A stretch of DNA of 64,000 bases from Pollutimonas bauzanensis (GTDB taxonomy: Bacteria; Pseudomonadota; Gammaproteobacteria; Burkholderiales; Burkholderiaceae_B). The position numbers and the translations under genes were made by a program. The notes under the pieces are model-generated. The model searched no databases. It was not told where the DNA came from and saw only the letters and a program-made list of their open reading frames with translations. The stretch lies in NCBI RefSeq assembly GCF_900129885.1, contig NZ_FQXE01000014.1, positions 43,081-107,080 on the forward strand, given 5' to 3'. How positions within the stretch are numbered: the first letter of the stretch is position 1; each line of letters begins with the position of its first letter. Below, one piece after another: positions 62,072-64,000 of this stretch.

Positions 62072-63012
62072 GCCGTCCCCTGGATGTCGTAACGTTTGGC
62101 GAAGCGATGATGATGCTCGTGGCCGATCAGCCCGGGCCGCTGGAGCAGGCGCAAGCCTTTCACAAGCGCACGGCCGGCGCGGAAACCAATGTCGCCATCG
62201 GACTTTCCCGGCTGGGCCTGAATGTGGGCTGGGCCAGCCGATTGGGGGCGGACTCCATGGGACGCTACCTGCTTGCCGAAATGCGGCGCGAGGGCATAGA
62301 TTGTTCGCATGTGGTCAGCGACCCCGGCCAGCGCACCGCCCTGCAGTTCAAGGGCCGGGTCACCGATGGCAGCGATCCCCCGATCGAATATCACCGCAAG
62401 GGCTCCGCCGCCAGCCAGATGCAAGTGTCGGACATCGACGAACCCTGGCTGCGCAGCGCCAGGCATTTGCACAGCACGGGCGTGTTCGCGGCGATTTCCG
62501 GGAATTGCTACGAGGTGGTGCGCAAGACCATGGCATTGATGCGCGAGGCGGGCAGGACCGTGTCGTTCGACCCCAACTTGCGTCCCACCTTGTGGGCGTC
62601 GACCGAGAGCATGCGCGAGGGCGTCAATGCCCTGGCCTTTGGCGCCGATTGGGTATTTCCAGGCATAGAGGAAGGACGGCTGCTGACGGGCCGGCATACG
62701 CCTGAGGACATCGCCGGCTTTTATCGCGGGCATGGCGCCAGGCTGGTGGCCATCAAGCTGGGCGCCGAGGGCGCCTACTTCGACAACGGCGACGAACAGG
62801 GCTATGTGCCCGGATTTCCGGTGAAGACGGTGGTGGATACCGTGGGCGCGGGCGACGGTTTCGCGGTTGGCGTGATCAGCGCCTTGCTCGAAGGCCGGCC
62901 GCTGCGCCAGGCGGTGGAACGCGGCGCCTGGATAGGGGCGCGGGCCGTGCAGGTGCTGGGCGATACCGAAGGGCTGCCCACCCGCGGCGAACTCGAGCAG
63001 GCCGGGCGCTAG
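62068..63012 (+). CDS. kguK: PfkB family sugar-acid kinase, 2-ketogluconate kinase-like
   Basis: 314 residues. N-terminal LDVVTFGEAMMMLVADQPGPLEQAQAFHKRTAGAETNVAIGLSRLGLNVGWASRLG and C-terminal PfkB signature VVDTVGAGDGFAVGVISALLEGR with the catalytic Asp near 266. It starts with GTG 62068 overlapping kguE. KguK phosphorylates 2-ketogluconate to 2-keto-6-phosphogluconate; 2-keto-3-deoxygluconate kinase (KdgK) is the nearest alternative and cannot be excluded from sequence alone. Context favours KguK. Confidence 0.87.
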   Translation: MSRPLDVVTFGEAMMMLVADQPGPLEQAQAFHKRTAGAETNVAIGLSRLGLNVGWASRLGADSMGRYLLAEMRREGIDCSHVVSDPGQRTALQFKGRVTDGSDPPIEYHRKGSAASQMQVSDIDEPWLRSARHLHSTGVFAAISGNCYEVVRKTMALMREAGRTVSFDPNLRPTLWASTESMREGVNALAFGADWVFPGIEEGRLLTGRHTPEDIAGFYRGHGARLVAIKLGAEGAYFDNGDEQGYVPGFPVKTVVDTVGAGDGFAVGVISALLEGRPLRQAVERGAWIGARAVQVLGDTEGLPTRGELEQAGR

Positions 63013-63145
63013 TGGCGTGTTCGAGTGCACGAACTAAGCAAACAGGACACCAGGCATCAATCGACAGACGCCGGGCCTCGAGCTTCGCATCGGCTGCCCG
63101 GGCCGGTGGAAGATCGGGTCCGGCCAATATGGGGCAAACGGAAAA

Positions 63146-64000
63146 ATGATCCGCAAACAGGTTTTGGTATATAAACAATTGCCGCCGGGCCAACTGGCCC
63201 GCATCCAGCGGGAACACGACGTGGTGCTGGCCGATCCGCGTGTTCCCGGGCAAAGGGAAGCCTTCTTTGGCGCCTTGCCGCGGGCGCAGGGCATGATAGG
63301 CTCCAGCTACCCCATCGATGACGGCGTGCTTGCGCAGGCTCCGCGCCTGGAGGTCATCTCGAGCATTTCGGTCGGGGTGGATCAGTTTTCCCTGGAGGCC
63401 ATGTATCGGCGCGGCATCGCCCTGTGCCACACGCCGGGGGTTCTTACCGAGACGGTCGCCGATCTGCTGTTTTCCATGGTGCTGGCCACCAGCCGCCGCA
63501 TTGCGGAACTGGCCCGCTACGTGCGCGACGGACGCTGGGACCGCAGCATCGGCGAGGATTTGTACGGCTGGGATGTGCATGGCAAAACCCTGGGCATTCT
63601 GGGCTACGGCCGCATCGGCCATGCGCTGGCCCGGCGCGCGGGGCTGGGGTTCGGCATGCCGGTGCTTTATCACACGCGCACGCCGGTGCCCAGCGGCCTG
63701 CCGGACGGCCTGGCGCACGCGGCCACGCTGCGCGAAGTGCTGATGAAATCGGATTTCGTGGTGGTGGTACTGCCCTTGACCGACCAGACGCGGGGCTTGA
63801 TCGGGGCGCAGGAATTGGCGGCGATGAAGCCGGGCGCGATACTGATCAACGGGGCCCGCGGCCCCATCGTTCAGGAAGCCGCCTTGCTGCATGCGCTGGA
63901 CCATGGCAGCTTGCGCGCGGCGGGGCTGGATGTGTTCGATACCGAGCCCTTGCCGCTGGCCTCGCCTTTGCGCACGCACCCCAGGGTGCTGGCGCTGCCG
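63146..64000 (+). CDS. kguD: KguD-like 2-ketogluconate-6-phosphate reductase, truncated by the window edge
   Basis: 285 residues are visible; the frame is open to the end. It is a D-2-hydroxyacid dehydrogenase: substrate domain VISSISVGVDQFSLEAMYRRGIALCHTPGVLTETVADLLFSMVLA, NAD fold GKTLGILGYGRIGHALARRAG (GxGxxG) near 150-170, and catalytic Arg in LINGARGPIVQEAALL near 236. The His-containing last part is beyond the window. Family members reduce 2-ketogluconate or its 6-phosphate (GhrB, TkrA, KguD). A 134-base gap separates it from kguK. Confidence 0.85.
   Translation, partial: MIRKQVLVYKQLPPGQLARIQREHDVVLADPRVPGQREAFFGALPRAQGMIGSSYPIDDGVLAQAPRLEVISSISVGVDQFSLEAMYRRGIALCHTPGVLTETVADLLFSMVLATSRRIAELARYVRDGRWDRSIGEDLYGWDVHGKTLGILGYGRIGHALARRAGLGFGMPVLYHTRTPVPSGLPDGLAHAATLREVLMKSDFVVVVLPLTDQTRGLIGAQELAAMKPGAILINGARGPIVQEAALLHALDHGSLRAAGLDVFDTEPLPLASPLRTHPRVLALP

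Overview
The window looks like chromosomal DNA of a high-GC betaproteobacterium of the family Alcaligenaceae (order Burkholderiales; relatives of Bordetella, Achromobacter, Pusillimonas). The evidence is the two Bug-type solute receptors, the core-gene blocks trmJ/suhB and cysS-alkA-accA-tilS-lysC, and the overall codon style. Most of it is densely packed, ordinary chromosome. No stretch longer than about 300 bases lacks a gene or a described repeat.

Layout. 1-7.8 kb: a DosP-like PAS-PAS-GAF-GGDEF-EAL protein, a YggS-type PLP protein, a luciferase-like oxidoreductase, a hydrolase/DUF3182/small-protein group and a PRC-barrel protein. 7.9-11.2 kb: IclR regulator, Bug receptor and a two-subunit 3-oxoacid CoA-transferase, ending in three 78-bp tandem repeats that each hold a perfect hairpin. 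11.4-23.9 kb: housekeeping genes (trmJ, suhB, a TerC/CBS protein, uppP, lpxH, a cyclophilin, a TPR protein, cysS, alkA, accA, tilS, lysC) and tRNA-Ser(GCT). 23.9-41.1 kb: accessory metabolism and regulators (DMT exporter, LysR, vapBC, ETF-QO, azoR, AhpD-like, GNAT, MocR, DUF899, an ECF sigma/anti-sigma pair with a secreted protein, DUF488, LysR, esterase, Bug, gamma-carbonic-anhydrase-like protein, lldD-like oxidase, a phosphoribosyltransferase-HAD fusion). 41.3-47.3 kb: an islet next to tRNA-Arg(ACG), with a truncated orphan antitoxin, a small lipoprotein, an exported nuclease, small membrane ORFs, an AT-richer P-loop ATPase and a 693-residue repeat-bearing coiled-coil protein. 47.3-52.8 kb: Mpg glycosylase, cold-shock gene, adenine/adenosine deaminase with a GntR regulator, and a divergent SDR-BKACE-SDR operon.

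52.8-64 kb is the most coherent and interesting part. It holds zwf-pgl-glk-hexR with a near-consensus HexR box in front of zwf. Divergent to it are a ptxS-like LacI regulator, a four-gene polar-amino-acid-type ABC importer, and kguE-kguK-kguD-like genes. A perfect TGAAACCGGTTTCA palindrome, the operator known for Pseudomonas PtxS, lies just in front of the ABC genes. I read this as a 2-ketogluconate utilisation operon in which the usual major-facilitator permease KguT is replaced by an ABC importer. It adjoins the enzymes that turn glucose into 6-phosphogluconate, so both routes would meet at that intermediate. The window ends inside kguD.

Start codons were chosen from Shine-Dalgarno spacing and family length; several genes clearly use TTG or GTG.
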